A stretch of DNA of 64,000 bases from Bacillota bacterium (lineage in GTDB: Bacteria; Bacillota; Clostridia; Lachnospirales; Lachnospiraceae), in NCBI GenBank assembly GCA_023395555.1, contig JAEWYQ010000051.1:124001-188000 (forward strand). Reading direction: 5' to 3'. A model generated the notes under the pieces. The model made no database searches and was not told the origin of the DNA. It saw only the letters and a program-made list of their open reading frames with translations. Both the position numbers and the translations under genes were made by a program. The number at the start of each line of letters is the position of its first letter. The first letter of the stretch is position 1. This document shows positions 37,665 through 46,979 of this stretch, in pieces.

Positions 37665-38582
37665 ATGGCTTACGAAAGTATCCAGCTGGAACAGCCCCTC
37701 GTAGTGAATAAGATTATTACGATCCATTACTTTGAGTATATGAGCGATTTTAAGTATCCCGGAGAAGTGCATAATTTCTGGGAGATTCTTTGCGTGGACA
37801 AGGGAGAATTAGAGGTGGTTGCCGATGACAAGGAGCTGACCTTAAGAAAGGACCAGATTATCTTCCACAAGCCCAATGAGTTCCACAGCCTCCGGGCCAA
37901 TGGAAAGATCGCTCCGAATTTATTCGTAATATCCTTTCTGTGTCATTCCAGATATATGATGTTTTTTGAAAATAAGATTTTGCATATCAACGACAATGAA
38001 CGCCAGTTGATTGCACAGATTATCATTGAAGCAAAAAAGACCTTCCGCAACCAGCTGAACGATCCCTATTTTGAGAAGCTGATCCGGCATGAGGACATCC
38101 CCTTCGGGTCAGAGCAGCTGATCAAGCTGTACCTGGAGTCCATCCTGATCCAGTTATTCCGCAGATACCAGTCCAGGGACCCCATGGAAATGATTTACCC
38201 GAACACCGTAAAGAGGAAAAACGATGTAAAAACCCTGGACCAGCTCCTGGATTATCTGGACAATAATATACAGGGGCACGTAACTCTGGAGCAGATCTGC
38301 AGGGATAACCTGATCGGGCGCTCCGTCCTGCAATCCCTGTTCTCCGCCAAATACGGCTGCGGAGTTATTGAATATTTTACAAGGTTAAAAATCGATATGG
38401 CAAAGCAGCTGGTGCGCAACAATCACATGAATTTCACCCAGATCGCCGATTATCTGGGCTACAGCTCCATTCATTATTTCTCCCGGCAGTTCAAAAAGGT
38501 TACCGGTATGACACCCTCCGAATATTCTTCCTCCATTAAGGTATTGTCCGAGAAGGACCGGAGGCTGGAACAGAAACAGTAA
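37665..38582 (+). CDS. AraC-family transcriptional regulator
   Basis: 305 residues. An N-terminal cupin-like sensor domain (HNFWEILCVDKGELEVVADD, then IIFHKPNEFHSL) precedes a C-terminal pair of helix-turn-helix motifs (about residues 200-295: VTLEQICRDNLIGRSVLQSLF and FTQIADYLGYSSIHYFSRQFKKVTG). AAAAAGGAGG precedes the ATG. It is divergent from nahK and convergent with the sugar importer genes. It probably controls one or both, in response to a sugar bound by the cupin domain. The effector is not evident. Confidence 0.9.
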   Translation: MAYESIQLEQPLVVNKIITIHYFEYMSDFKYPGEVHNFWEILCVDKGELEVVADDKELTLRKDQIIFHKPNEFHSLRANGKIAPNLFVISFLCHSRYMMFFENKILHINDNERQLIAQIIIEAKKTFRNQLNDPYFEKLIRHEDIPFGSEQLIKLYLESILIQLFRRYQSRDPMEMIYPNTVKRKNDVKTLDQLLDYLDNNIQGHVTLEQICRDNLIGRSVLQSLFSAKYGCGVIEYFTRLKIDMAKQLVRNNHMNFTQIADYLGYSSIHYFSRQFKKVTGMTPSEYSSSIKVLSEKDRRLEQKQ

Positions 38583-38596
38583 TTATATTTTTAGTC

Positions 38597-39463
38597 TTAC
38601 CCCTTCAAGCCAGTGGAAGCAACACCCTCCACAAAATATTTTTGCAGCAATAAAAATACGATAATGACCGGAATCAGAGACATGACAGAGCCTGCCATAA
38701 TGAGTCCGTACTCGGAAGAATACTGTCCGATGAACATTCTCAGACCTAACTGTATTGTCTTCTTTGCTTCTGTCTTTAAGTAAATCAGAGGCCCTAAATA
38801 ATCATTCCACGTACTTACAAAAGTGAATATAGTAAGGGTAGACAAGGCCGGTTTTGATAACGGCAGCATGATCCTGGCATAGATTGCGTATTCATTCATA
38901 CCGTCAATCCGCGCAGCCTCGCACAGGTCATTGGGTATTCCCTCATAAAACTGCTTCATCATGAAAACACCGAAGGCGGAGAATGCCTGCAGGCAAATCA
39001 TTGCAAGCAATTTATCATTCAGCCCCATGGAGCGCATCATAATGAACTGGGGGACCATGTACACCTGCCAGGGCATTGCAATGGTCGCTATATATGCCAG
39101 AAATATAACCCCTTTATTTTTAAATTCCAATTTTGCAAAGGAATACGCTGCAAAGCTTGAGGTTAATAATTGTAACAGCGTAACGATAATGGTTAAATAA
39201 ACCGTATTCCCTACAAATTTCAACAGCGGAATCTTTGTCCAAATCCTTATATAATTATCCCACTTTGGTTTTTCCGGAATCCATACGAACGGATTCATCA
39301 GAAAAACTTCCCTGTTTGATTTAATGGATGCGGACAGCATCCACAAAAAAGGCACAACCATCAGTGCGGTGATAAGGAATAAAATCAAGTAAATTCCAGC
39401 TTTACTGACGATGGCATTTTTCCTTTTTGATCTATATTTTTTCTGTGAGATTTCATTGTTCAT
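38597..39463 (-). CDS. sugar ABC transporter permease, MalG/UgpE type
   Basis: 288 residues with six predicted helices. The first is near residues 20-42 (AGIYLILFLITALMVVPFLWML). The conserved cytoplasmic EAA loop is EAARIDGMNEYAIYARIMLPLSKPALST. It belongs to the CUT1 family of carbohydrate importers. It lies 26 bases after the MalF-type gene and is last in the importer operon. Only 14 bases separate its stop from the convergent AraC gene, leaving no room for a dedicated terminator. No ATPase gene is nearby; CUT1 importers in Firmicutes often share a genome-wide MsmK/MalK. Confidence 0.9.
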   Translation of the reverse strand: MNNEISQKKYRSKRKNAIVSKAGIYLILFLITALMVVPFLWMLSASIKSNREVFLMNPFVWIPEKPKWDNYIRIWTKIPLLKFVGNTVYLTIIVTLLQLLTSSFAAYSFAKLEFKNKGVIFLAYIATIAMPWQVYMVPQFIMMRSMGLNDKLLAMICLQAFSAFGVFMMKQFYEGIPNDLCEAARIDGMNEYAIYARIMLPLSKPALSTLTIFTFVSTWNDYLGPLIYLKTEAKKTIQLGLRMFIGQYSSEYGLIMAGSVMSLIPVIIVFLLLQKYFVEGVASTGLKG

Positions 39464-39489
39464 ACCGGCTCCTCCTTTCCTGATTTATC

Positions 39490-40539
39490 TTATGCATTCA
39501 TTTTCTTCTCATATCGGAACTGTACAATTGTAACAATAAGCACCATTACAAACAATACCATGGCTATGGCACTTGAGTATCCCAGTTTCCAGTAGTTGAA
39601 CGCATTCTGATAAATATAGTAAACAAGAACCGTTGCCGATGTGCTTAGCTTTCCGTCTCCGCCTCCGGCCAGCATAACAGCAATATCGTATACTTTAAAA
39701 CAGTTAATGGTCAGCATGACCACTACAAAGAAGGTAGTTGACCGTAACTGGGGCCATGTAATAAACCGAAACTTCTGCCATGTATTGGCCCCGTCGAGGC
39801 CTCCGGCCTCATACAACTCGGCGGATATGCCCTGAAGTCCCGCCAGATAAATAACCATGTAATAGCCCATGTACTTCCATACGCTGAAAAGGATCAATGT
39901 AAAAAGCACCAGATGTCCGCTGAACCACTTCGGCAGCTCCTGCTGGGGCACTCCAAAAAGAGTCAGCAGCAAATAGTTTACCGGTCCCTTGGACGGATGA
40001 AAGATCATACTCCATACAGAGGTTATTGCAACCAGGGACGCTACATAAGGAAAAAATGCCACGGTTCTAAAGAACCCCCTCGCCCTGATTTTCTGATTCA
40101 GCACAATAGCAAGGGCCAGGGAAGCTGCCATCGTAAGAGGCACCGTTCCTATTACATAGATAATCGTATTTTTAAGAGCCGCAACAAAGAAAGTATCCGC
40201 CGCCAGTCTCTTGAAATTCTCAAGTCCCGCAAAGGTAATCGCGTTACTTCCGTCCCAATTCATAAAAGCCAGGACGAAGGCCATCACAACAGGCACAAGT
40301 GTGAATACGGCAAACCCGATAAAGTTAGGTGCAATAAATGAGTAGGCAATCAGCTCTCTTTTCGCTTCCCTGCTTATTCTCCGGTTGTTTTTGATTGTCG
40401 TCGCCTTCCTCTGAACACTGTCCCGCCTGGCAATCAGCTTCTGCTTTTTCTTGATATCGCTTTCAGACCGGATCTGCTGCATCAGCTCCGCAGCTTCCGC
40501 TTCCAGCATCTTCACCCGAGCCGCTTTTTTCTCATCCAT
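39490..40539 (-). CDS. sugar ABC transporter permease, MalF/UgpA type, with long charged N-terminus
   Basis: 349 residues. The first 65 residues are unusually charged and look like a coiled coil (EAEAAELMQQIRSESDIKKK, then QKLIARRDSVQRKATTIKNN) before the first helix at FIAPNFIGFAVFTLVPVVMA. Typical CUT1 permeases have only 10-20 residues before that helix. The EAA loop is ELYEAGGLDGANTWQKFRFITWPQLRST. It partners the MalG-type gene and follows the binding-protein gene across a strong hairpin. Confidence 0.9.
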   Translation of the reverse strand: MDEKKAARVKMLEAEAAELMQQIRSESDIKKKQKLIARRDSVQRKATTIKNNRRISREAKRELIAYSFIAPNFIGFAVFTLVPVVMAFVLAFMNWDGSNAITFAGLENFKRLAADTFFVAALKNTIIYVIGTVPLTMAASLALAIVLNQKIRARGFFRTVAFFPYVASLVAITSVWSMIFHPSKGPVNYLLLTLFGVPQQELPKWFSGHLVLFTLILFSVWKYMGYYMVIYLAGLQGISAELYEAGGLDGANTWQKFRFITWPQLRSTTFFVVVMLTINCFKVYDIAVMLAGGGDGKLSTSATVLVYYIYQNAFNYWKLGYSSAIAMVLFVMVLIVTIVQFRYEKKMNA

Positions 40540-40609
40540 AGAAGGCTTATGCTCCTTTCCCTAACCCTCATTCCCAAGTCATTGGTGATCATTTTTGTCG
40601 TGGGATAAT

Positions 40610-40635
40610 TCGGGGCTGGTATCAGCCAGCCCCGA
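40610..40635 (-). promoter_or_regulatory. intercistronic hairpin between binding protein and permease genes
   Basis: TCGGGGCTGG and CCAGCCCCGA form a perfect 10-base stem with a 6-base loop and no T run. Such stems after binding-protein genes protect the upstream mRNA and lower permease expression, giving more binding protein than permease. Confidence 0.7.
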
Positions 40636-40658
40636 GGATAACCCCTGCTATTCACCGG

Positions 40659-42041
40659 TTAGTTTCCAAGAACCTTGGCAACTTCTTCATTCATCTTGCC
40701 AATTCCTTCGTCAATGGTAATCTCACGGTTCATAATTGATTTGTGGTATGTATCAAGGATGCTGTTGATTTCGGATACGTTTTCTGCATAAGGAACCTCC
40801 AGATACAGATTGGATACATTAAGGGCCTCCTTGGTCGCTTCATCCGTCGGGAAACCTTCCAGACCCGATATAATACCGGCAACCTCATCGGTCATAAGGG
40901 CGGGGAAGTTGCCTGTTTCGGCCATAATCTTTGCACCCTCCGCGCCGGATACCCATTTTACGAATTCAAAGGCTGCATCCTTCTGATCGGATACGCTTGT
41001 TACTGCAAGGCCGGTGATTGTTCCAAGGGTGGAGCCTGCCTCGACACCTTCCGCATGAGGATACTTTACAAGACCCCAGTTGCCGCAGAGGGAGGCATCG
41101 TATTCACCGCTCTTAATATTGGCGATCAGGGTTGAGATGAACCAGGAACCCATATTCATCATAGCCACATCCCCGCCGGAGAACGCTGCCGAGTAATGCA
41201 GGCCTTCCGCGCTGAGATCCGCGTAATTTCTTGTGATCTGGTCATCTTCCTGCTTTAATACCATTTCATAATAGGGCTGAAAGAAATCATAGCTGCCGTC
41301 CAGAATGGAATGCTTCCCGTCCAGCACACCGAACAATTGAACCGCGCTTCTCCAGGTATGGTAATGTGCACCGTAAATCTGGGAACCGAAGGTGGGATCT
41401 GCTACCTTTCTTGCAAGGGCATCGTATTCTTCGAAGGTCATATCATTGGTGGGATAAGGAACTCCTGCCGCATCAAAAATATCCTTGTTGTAATAAACAA
41501 CCCAGAAATCATTTCTGAAGGGAAGCTCATACAGGCTTCCGTTTACGCTGACCTGGCGGTCAACACCGCCGTACTGGCTTAAATCGATACCGGCCGCTGA
41601 AATATAGCTATCCAAAGGCTCCAGGGTGTTTTTGGCTACCAGCGTTGCATAACCGGGAACATCCTTAATGGTTACTACATCAAAATCAGAACCGCTTCCC
41701 GATAACTCTGTTGCAAGCACCGTCATATAATCACTGGAGCCTAAATCCACTAATTCCAGCGTTACATTGGGCTTCGCCGTTTCATAGGCTTCCTTCAGCG
41801 CTATCCAGTAAGGTGTAATGTCCTTATCCCAGATAGCCCATTTTAACGTAATCTTCTCAGCCTCTGTGTTCCCAGCCCCTGTATTCGCTGCCTCGGTAGG
41901 CGCCGCTGTTGCCGTCGCCTTGGCAGGTGTTTCGGTTGCCGTTCCCTTGTCCGGCGTCCCCGCGGCTTTTGAGCCGCAGCCGGTCAATAAGGATGCCAGC
42001 ATCGCTGTTGCAAGCAGAATGGATAAAAATCTTTTTTTCAT
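40659..42041 (-). CDS. extracellular sugar-binding lipoprotein of the CUT1 importer
   Basis: 460 residues from the ATG at 42041 (GGAGG ten bases upstream; a TTG nine bases earlier is too close to it). The signal peptide ends in the lipobox LLTGC, so Cys22 is lipidated and the protein is anchored outside the membrane. A Thr/Ala-rich linker (about residues 25-60) precedes a family 1 solute-binding domain with LKWAIWDKDITPYW, DVVTIKDVPGYATLV, LPFRNDFWVVYYNKDIFDAAG and AAFEFVKWVSGAEGAK. The substrate cannot be read from sequence. Neighbouring nahK suggests host or mucin glycans, but the two are in separate transcripts. Confidence 0.9.
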   Translation of the reverse strand: MKKRFLSILLATAMLASLLTGCGSKAAGTPDKGTATETPAKATATAAPTEAANTGAGNTEAEKITLKWAIWDKDITPYWIALKEAYETAKPNVTLELVDLGSSDYMTVLATELSGSGSDFDVVTIKDVPGYATLVAKNTLEPLDSYISAAGIDLSQYGGVDRQVSVNGSLYELPFRNDFWVVYYNKDIFDAAGVPYPTNDMTFEEYDALARKVADPTFGSQIYGAHYHTWRSAVQLFGVLDGKHSILDGSYDFFQPYYEMVLKQEDDQITRNYADLSAEGLHYSAAFSGGDVAMMNMGSWFISTLIANIKSGEYDASLCGNWGLVKYPHAEGVEAGSTLGTITGLAVTSVSDQKDAAFEFVKWVSGAEGAKIMAETGNFPALMTDEVAGIISGLEGFPTDEATKEALNVSNLYLEVPYAENVSEINSILDTYHKSIMNREITIDEGIGKMNEEVAKVLGN

Positions 42042-42259
42042 AAAATTCAATTCCTCCCTCTACATTATAAATTTTATTATGTGGTACATTCATAACCCAA
42101 TGGATTATTGTGCTTTTAGTATAATAACTTTTGATTTCATTTTACATAGATAATCTTAATATTTCATTCATAATTCTCTCGTATTCCATTCCTGTTTTAT
42201 AGAAAAGATATACTTTTTTTGATTATCATACACTATTTTTTTCGTTTGTCCTTTCTATC

Positions 42260-42288
42260 TTTCAAAGGAGCTTTCCCTGTGCTAAAAT
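42260..42288 (+). promoter_or_regulatory. candidate promoter of the YesM/YesN operon
   Basis: TTTCAA (42260-42265), a 17-base spacer ending in TGTGC, and TAAAAT (42283-42288) with an extended -10 TGc. It lies 34 bases before the kinase ATG. Confidence 0.5.
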
Positions 42289-42321
42289 ACATATATAACC
42301 CTTAGAATACCGGAGGTTTTT

Positions 42322-44181
42322 ATGAAAAATATACTGATCGGAGCCTTTCATACAATACGCGGCCGTATATTGTTAAGTACCATTTCACTGATTCTTATCA
42401 TAAGTACCATTATAACATCCATCAGTTATTTTGTCGTGTCCTCCAGCCTCCAGAAGAATCTAATCCAAACCTCGGAAACCAAGCTTTCCTTTTTATGCTC
42501 CTATATCGATTCCAATATAGGCGGTATCAAGGGCTTTATCCGCTCCTGCCAGAGAAGCGGCAACATCAAGGATTTTGTCGCGGAGGGAGAAACGGATAAC
42601 AACAGCATCAAAAGGGAAGCTCATGATTTAGTGAGAGAAATCTATGCATCCAACGCCGCCCTTCCCTCCCAATTAATCCGTCTTGTGATCATCGGTAAAT
42701 CCAGAAGCGATATTATACAAATTGTAGAATCCCCCTATTCCACCGTAGCTGTTTCTGCAAATGCCATACTATCCCTTCCCTATTTTGAGACACTCTATAA
42801 TAATCGGGGCGAGGTTGCCACAGGAGTATTAATGGATCCCTTTTTCACATCAAAAAAAGTACCCATGATCCCTTTGATGGAGTCCATCAGCCACCCCTAT
42901 AAGGCCGGTGAAATCGGATATATTTTTGTGGAAATGTCTCTGAATGTAATTACTCAGCCCATGAAAAATTATCTGTCCGAAACAGGCAGCCATTTTCTCT
43001 TTCAAATTGGCGGCTCCCAATATCAGTATACAGACAACACTCTGGTTCCGGATACCAGTCGCATTGAATTGATCAAAGATCTTTCCTACCTTGCCTTGCG
43101 TGATGATACCACGATACAGAAAATCCGTAATTTGGAGGATCCGGAAGCCGGGATCTCCATCCTGATCACCCGCCCGCTGGATACAAAGGGCATGTATGTG
43201 ACAGAATGTCTGAACGAAACTGTGTTATCCAAGAATATATCCCGGACATTTTTCTTAATTACCATGATTGTACTGGCCGCTTCCAGCTTTATCGGAATCC
43301 TGCTTTCCGTGTTTTTATCAAAAACAGTTAATGTTCCGGTGAAAAAACTTCAGGAGCGGATGAAGCGGATAGAAAACGGTAATTTTGAAAGAGATCCTTC
43401 CACCGAATGGGCGCATGAGCTGGGCACCATAGGAAAAAATATAAATGATTTATCCGAGAATGTACAATCCCTGATGCTTCAAAGAATTGAAGATGAGCGG
43501 CAGAAAAAGGATTATGAATATAAAATGCTGCAAAGCCAGATTAATCCCCATTTCCTATACAATACACTGAATTCCATCAAGTGGATGGCTACCACCCAGA
43601 ATGCTCCCGGCATCGCAGAGATAACGACTTCCTTATCCCGATTACTGAAAAACATCTCCAAAGGGACAAGGAATCTGGTGGATTTAAAGCAGGAACTCTC
43701 TTTGTTGAAGGACTATTTCACGATACAGCAATACCGGTACGGAGGAACCATATCCCTTCACTATATGATAGAGGAGGAAGAGCTAACCTCCTGCCTCATA
43801 TTGAATTTCACCCTGCAGCCCATCGTGGAAAATGCTATTTTTCACGGCATCAGGCCAAAAGGAAGTGCAGGAGCCATTGAAATCCATATTTACAGGGATG
43901 AGAATACGGATGTACATATTGATGTCACCGATAATGGCGTAGGAATGGATCCGGATGTGGCGGTGCGTCTGCTGGATAACGAAGTGCCGACAGAGGCTTC
44001 TTTTTTCAAGGGAATCGGCATCAGCAATGTGCACAAGCGTTTACAGTACCAATTCGGGAATAGATACGGTCTGTCCGTAACCAGTGTCCCCGGTGAATTC
44101 ACAACAATCTCCATCCTTTTGCCCTTCCGGACAAACCAATCGGATACAGAAACATCCAATCAGGAGGCATACTATGATTAA
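42322..44181 (+). CDS. sensor histidine kinase, YesM family
   Basis: 619 residues. A first helix (about residues 12-35), a large extracellular sensor domain (about 36-300), a second helix (TFFLITMIVLAASSFIGILLS), a HAMP domain, then the His_kinase domain with LQSQINPHFLYNTLNSIKWMA carrying the phosphoacceptor His and an ATPase domain with PIVENAIFHGI and DVTDNGVGMDP. YesM-type kinases in Firmicutes pair with AraC-type YesN regulators and control neighbouring sugar importers. It overlaps the regulator gene by 8 bases and is divergent from the binding-protein gene. Confidence 0.93.
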   Translation: MKNILIGAFHTIRGRILLSTISLILIISTIITSISYFVVSSSLQKNLIQTSETKLSFLCSYIDSNIGGIKGFIRSCQRSGNIKDFVAEGETDNNSIKREAHDLVREIYASNAALPSQLIRLVIIGKSRSDIIQIVESPYSTVAVSANAILSLPYFETLYNNRGEVATGVLMDPFFTSKKVPMIPLMESISHPYKAGEIGYIFVEMSLNVITQPMKNYLSETGSHFLFQIGGSQYQYTDNTLVPDTSRIELIKDLSYLALRDDTTIQKIRNLEDPEAGISILITRPLDTKGMYVTECLNETVLSKNISRTFFLITMIVLAASSFIGILLSVFLSKTVNVPVKKLQERMKRIENGNFERDPSTEWAHELGTIGKNINDLSENVQSLMLQRIEDERQKKDYEYKMLQSQINPHFLYNTLNSIKWMATTQNAPGIAEITTSLSRLLKNISKGTRNLVDLKQELSLLKDYFTIQQYRYGGTISLHYMIEEEELTSCLILNFTLQPIVENAIFHGIRPKGSAGAIEIHIYRDENTDVHIDVTDNGVGMDPDVAVRLLDNEVPTEASFFKGIGISNVHKRLQYQFGNRYGLSVTSVPGEFTTISILLPFRTNQSDTETSNQEAYYD

Positions 44182-45781
44182 ATTATTAATTGTTGATGAT
44201 GAGCCCTTAGTTCAAGCCGGCATAAAGTCCATGCTGAATTGGGAAAATCACGATATCAACATCGTGGGAACTGCCATGAACGGAGCATCCGCTTATGAAA
44301 TGATAAAGGAATACTCTCCCGAAATTGTTATAACCGATATTAAAATGCCTGTTATGAGCGGACTTGAGCTGGCAAAAAAGTGCTATGAGGAGGGACGGCT
44401 TCTGCCTTTATTTATTATCCTGACAAGCTATGAAGAATTTCCCCTTGTAAAAGAAGCCATTACCTATCAGGTGAGCGATTATCTTGTAAAATTGGAGCTC
44501 TCAACGGAAATCCTTAGTGAAGCGATGAAACGCGCGGTTAGTAAGGTGTACCAGATTAAAAATTCAACCAATTACGCGGACACTTCATTAAGCAGCATCT
44601 ACTTATTGAAAGAACAATTTTACACCAGGCTTATTTTAAATCTATTTGAATCGGAACACCATTTAGACACACAGTCAAAGATTCTCAACATTAACTTTGA
44701 TTATGAAGCCTTTACTGCCTGTTATGCTGAAATCAACAGCGGGAAGTTAAATGAAATGGATGCAGAAAAGCGGCTTAATTTATATACAAGCAGCTTGCAG
44801 ATAGCGCGTGAACTGACGGCAAAATATGTCCCCTGCCATGTCCTTTCCCTGGATGTGAAGCACTTTGCCATCATCTTTTTTCTGGATAAAAGCATGGCAG
44901 GTAATTATAAGGCGATCATCCGCAACGCCATAGAGCAGGTTTCCTCCATGCTTTTTAATTATTACAGCGTCATATTATTCACAAGCGTAGGCACTGCGGT
45001 AAATACGCCGATGCAGATTGCATCCTCCTTCCAGGATGCCAAACAGGTCTTTGCCCAGCTTAACCAGAAGCTGCCCGTTTTGTTTGTTGAAGATACCGCT
45101 TATGACGAAGCCCCTAAAAATGTATTTAATATGTCCTTATTTAAAAAAGATATCCGAAAAGCCTATGCGGAATTTGATGAAAAAGCTCTTTACGACATCT
45201 TTACCTCTATTATGGAATTATTTGAGAAGCACCCAACACATTACGTACAGGCCCTGGATGCCGCCGGCAGCATTCTTTACCTGTCCCTTTCTCTTCTCAA
45301 TAATGGAGAAAAACTGGTCTCTGAACTATTTAAGGACCGGAATAACGGTTACCGGTCCCTTTACGAGCTGTCAAGCGTAGATCAGATTCTGGAATGGCTG
45401 ACGGCCCTCCGCGACGGTCTTTGCAACAGCTTTGCCACCCATAACAAGGACTATAAAAATCACATTGTTATGAACGTGAAGAAATATATCAATGATCATA
45501 TAGAGGAAAAGCTTGCCCTCAACCGGGTAGCGGAGGTGTTCAATATCAGCCCCAATTATCTCAGCGTTCTTTTTTCCAAATATAATGATGTTGGTTTTTC
45601 CGATTATATCAACCAAAGTAAAATTGAGAAAGCAAAAAAACTAATGGCGGAAAACGAACTTAAAATCTATGAAATTTCCAACCTTCTTGGATTTGAGAGC
45701 GCTTTTTATTTCAGCCGCGTGTTCAAAAAAGTAACCGGAGTTTCCCCGCGGGATTACATAGGCCAGCAATCTGTTTTTTAA
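44174..45781 (+). CDS. response regulator, YesN family (receiver plus AraC HTH)
   Basis: 535 residues from the ATG at 44174 with AGGAGG seven bases upstream. The receiver domain has LLIVDDEPLV, phospho-acceptor Asp in VITDIKMPVMSG, and Lys in DYLVKLELS. A helical middle domain is followed by a C-terminal AraC DNA-binding domain (LALNRVAEVFNISPNYLSVLF, then IYEISNLLGFESAFYFSRVF). It likely activates the adjacent sugar importer operon. Its last codons overlap the degraded 3' end of a gene on the other strand. Confidence 0.93.
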   Translation: MIKLLIVDDEPLVQAGIKSMLNWENHDINIVGTAMNGASAYEMIKEYSPEIVITDIKMPVMSGLELAKKCYEEGRLLPLFIILTSYEEFPLVKEAITYQVSDYLVKLELSTEILSEAMKRAVSKVYQIKNSTNYADTSLSSIYLLKEQFYTRLILNLFESEHHLDTQSKILNINFDYEAFTACYAEINSGKLNEMDAEKRLNLYTSSLQIARELTAKYVPCHVLSLDVKHFAIIFFLDKSMAGNYKAIIRNAIEQVSSMLFNYYSVILFTSVGTAVNTPMQIASSFQDAKQVFAQLNQKLPVLFVEDTAYDEAPKNVFNMSLFKKDIRKAYAEFDEKALYDIFTSIMELFEKHPTHYVQALDAAGSILYLSLSLLNNGEKLVSELFKDRNNGYRSLYELSSVDQILEWLTALRDGLCNSFATHNKDYKNHIVMNVKKYINDHIEEKLALNRVAEVFNISPNYLSVLFSKYNDVGFSDYINQSKIEKAKKLMAENELKIYEISNLLGFESAFYFSRVFKKVTGVSPRDYIGQQSVF

Positions 45782-46165
45782 TTTCCTGATTGACGGAAGC
45801 CCTCAGTGTCAGCAGATACTCCGCCGATCTGGGATATTGGGAAAACGTAAGCTCTCCCCCGCAGTCTTTTGCAATAAGCTCTGACGCCTTATCCCTTCCT
45901 GCCAATTGTTCCAGCAGCTCCATCGCCCTGTAATCATTCAGCGCTTCATCCAGAACCATGATACGGATGGATTCCTCCGGCCCGGGGAAATAACCTGAAC
46001 CGTTACCCAGGGTGACTGACAGGAGTCATTACAGTAAGCCAGCTGGAATGAAACTTCTTCTCCCCAAAGGGCACTAAGCACCCAGTCCTTTTTCAGGCTG
46101 TACGGTTCCTGATCCGGAAATACCTTTTCCAAACTGTGAAGCATCTTTACCTTTAATTCGCTCAT
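45723..46165 (-). pseudogene. DUF4091-type glycoside-associated protein, internally deleted remnant
   Basis: The N-terminal piece (from 46165) reads MSELKVKMLHSLEKVFPDQE and SALWGEEVSFQLAYCND. The C-terminal piece, in another frame, reads GYFPGPEESIRIMVLDEALN, DYRAMELLEQLAGRDKASEL and FSQYPRSAEYLLTLRASVNQ. Together these look like the two ends of a DUF4091 protein (normally about 500-600 residues) with nearly the whole middle missing and a frameshift at the join (about 45985-46020). The last residues run into the 3' end of the yesN-type gene, so the gene end is also lost. DUF4091 proteins accompany glycosidases in plant or mucin glycan loci. Confidence 0.7.
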
Positions 46166-46443
46166 ATTCTTCCTGCCTCCCGCTTTCCTTGACTGCCTGT
46201 AAATCTTTTTTCTATAACCTTACCATTTTTCCATTTTAAATCGATCCGTTTGCCTCCCGGCAGATATACGCCCCTCAGCTCACCCTCCTGCCATTCCCGG
46301 GGCAGGGCGGGAAGCAATTTTATCCCGTCTTCCTCTGCCTCGGCAGGTATTTGGGAAACAGATTCAATTACCTTCTCCTCAAGGTCTATGATTTGCCAAT
46401 CGTTCAAGCGCGGCGGCATCACAGTATCTTTCTTTATTATCAA
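46162..46443 (-). pseudogene. C-terminal fragment of a glycoside hydrolase (GH95-like)
   Basis: The piece GIKLLPALPREWQEGELRGV, then PGGKRIDLKWKNGKVIEKRF, is the recognisable C-terminal end of GH95 alpha-L-fucosidases (the LLPALPxxW motif and the beta-sandwich that follows). The catalytic part is missing. About 45 residues before it do not match that end of the family and may derive from another part of the gene or a fusion. It abuts the DUF4091 remnant, so two glycan-degrading genes were lost next to the importer. Confidence 0.6.
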
Positions 46444-46484
46444 GATGCTTGCTCCACAAGAGCCTCCATTTCCTCATACGGACT

Positions 46485-46760
46485 TTACTTATTTTTATTT
46501 TCAATTAATTTAACCAGATCGGGGCAATATGCAACAACAGGCTTTCCGTTATATTCCATATAACAAAACGTAGTATCGCCATCTAAAATTTTAATAAATT
46601 CACCATTCGTCAGATTAACAATCAGTATGAAATTAGATGTCGTACCAAGCTCTTGTTCCTTATTTAATTTAGCTTTATTATATGCTGTAAGAAATTCTTG
46701 AATAAATGCCTTATCGTCTGAACTATTATATGTTTCATTATATAAAACCTTTCTTTTCAT
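46485..46760 (-). CDS. small hypothetical protein
   Basis: 91 residues from the ATG at 46760, with GAGGGGG upstream. Not recognised. It has a charged, helical-looking first half (DDKAFIQEFLTAYNKAKLNK) and a beta-like second half with NFILIVNLTNGEFIKILDG and YNGKPVVAYCPDLVKLI. There is no signal peptide or membrane helix. It reads away from hisS and lies between degraded glycosidase genes and the hisS promoter. Confidence 0.5.
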   Translation of the reverse strand: MKRKVLYNETYNSSDDKAFIQEFLTAYNKAKLNKEQELGTTSNFILIVNLTNGEFIKILDGDTTFCYMEYNGKPVVAYCPDLVKLIENKNK

Positions 46761-46868
46761 TTGGTATATTCCCCCTCTCACGAAATTACTATCATAGTAT
46801 ATTATCACAATAAAAAAATCAAGTTTATTGTTCTACTCACCGCATCCTATTACCTTTTCACTTAACCA

Positions 46869-46897
46869 TTGACATAACACACATTTACCTATATACT
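46869..46897 (+). promoter_or_regulatory. sigma-A promoter of hisS
   Basis: TTGACA (46869-46874), 17-base spacer, TATACT (46892-46897). The predicted start near 46904 lies just before the leader-peptide ribosome binding site GGAGG (46916-46920). Confidence 0.8.
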
Positions 46898-46929
46898 AGG
46901 TAACAATCTAACAACGGAGGAACACTTCA

Positions 46930-46977
46930 ATGTTATATATTAATCACCGTCATCATCACCATATCATCCGCGATTAA
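46930..46977 (+). CDS. hisL: histidine leader peptide (attenuator peptide)
   Basis: A 15-residue open frame, MLYINHRHHHHIIRD, with five His codons in seven positions (CAC CGT CAT CAT CAC CAT), GGAGG nine bases before its ATG, and a TAA stop. Its position between a consensus promoter and a strong terminator followed by a histidyl-tRNA synthetase gene is what ribosome-mediated attenuation requires. Scarcity of charged tRNA-His would stall the ribosome on the His run. Confidence 0.88.
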   Translation: MLYINHRHHHHIIRD

Positions 46978-46979
46978 CC

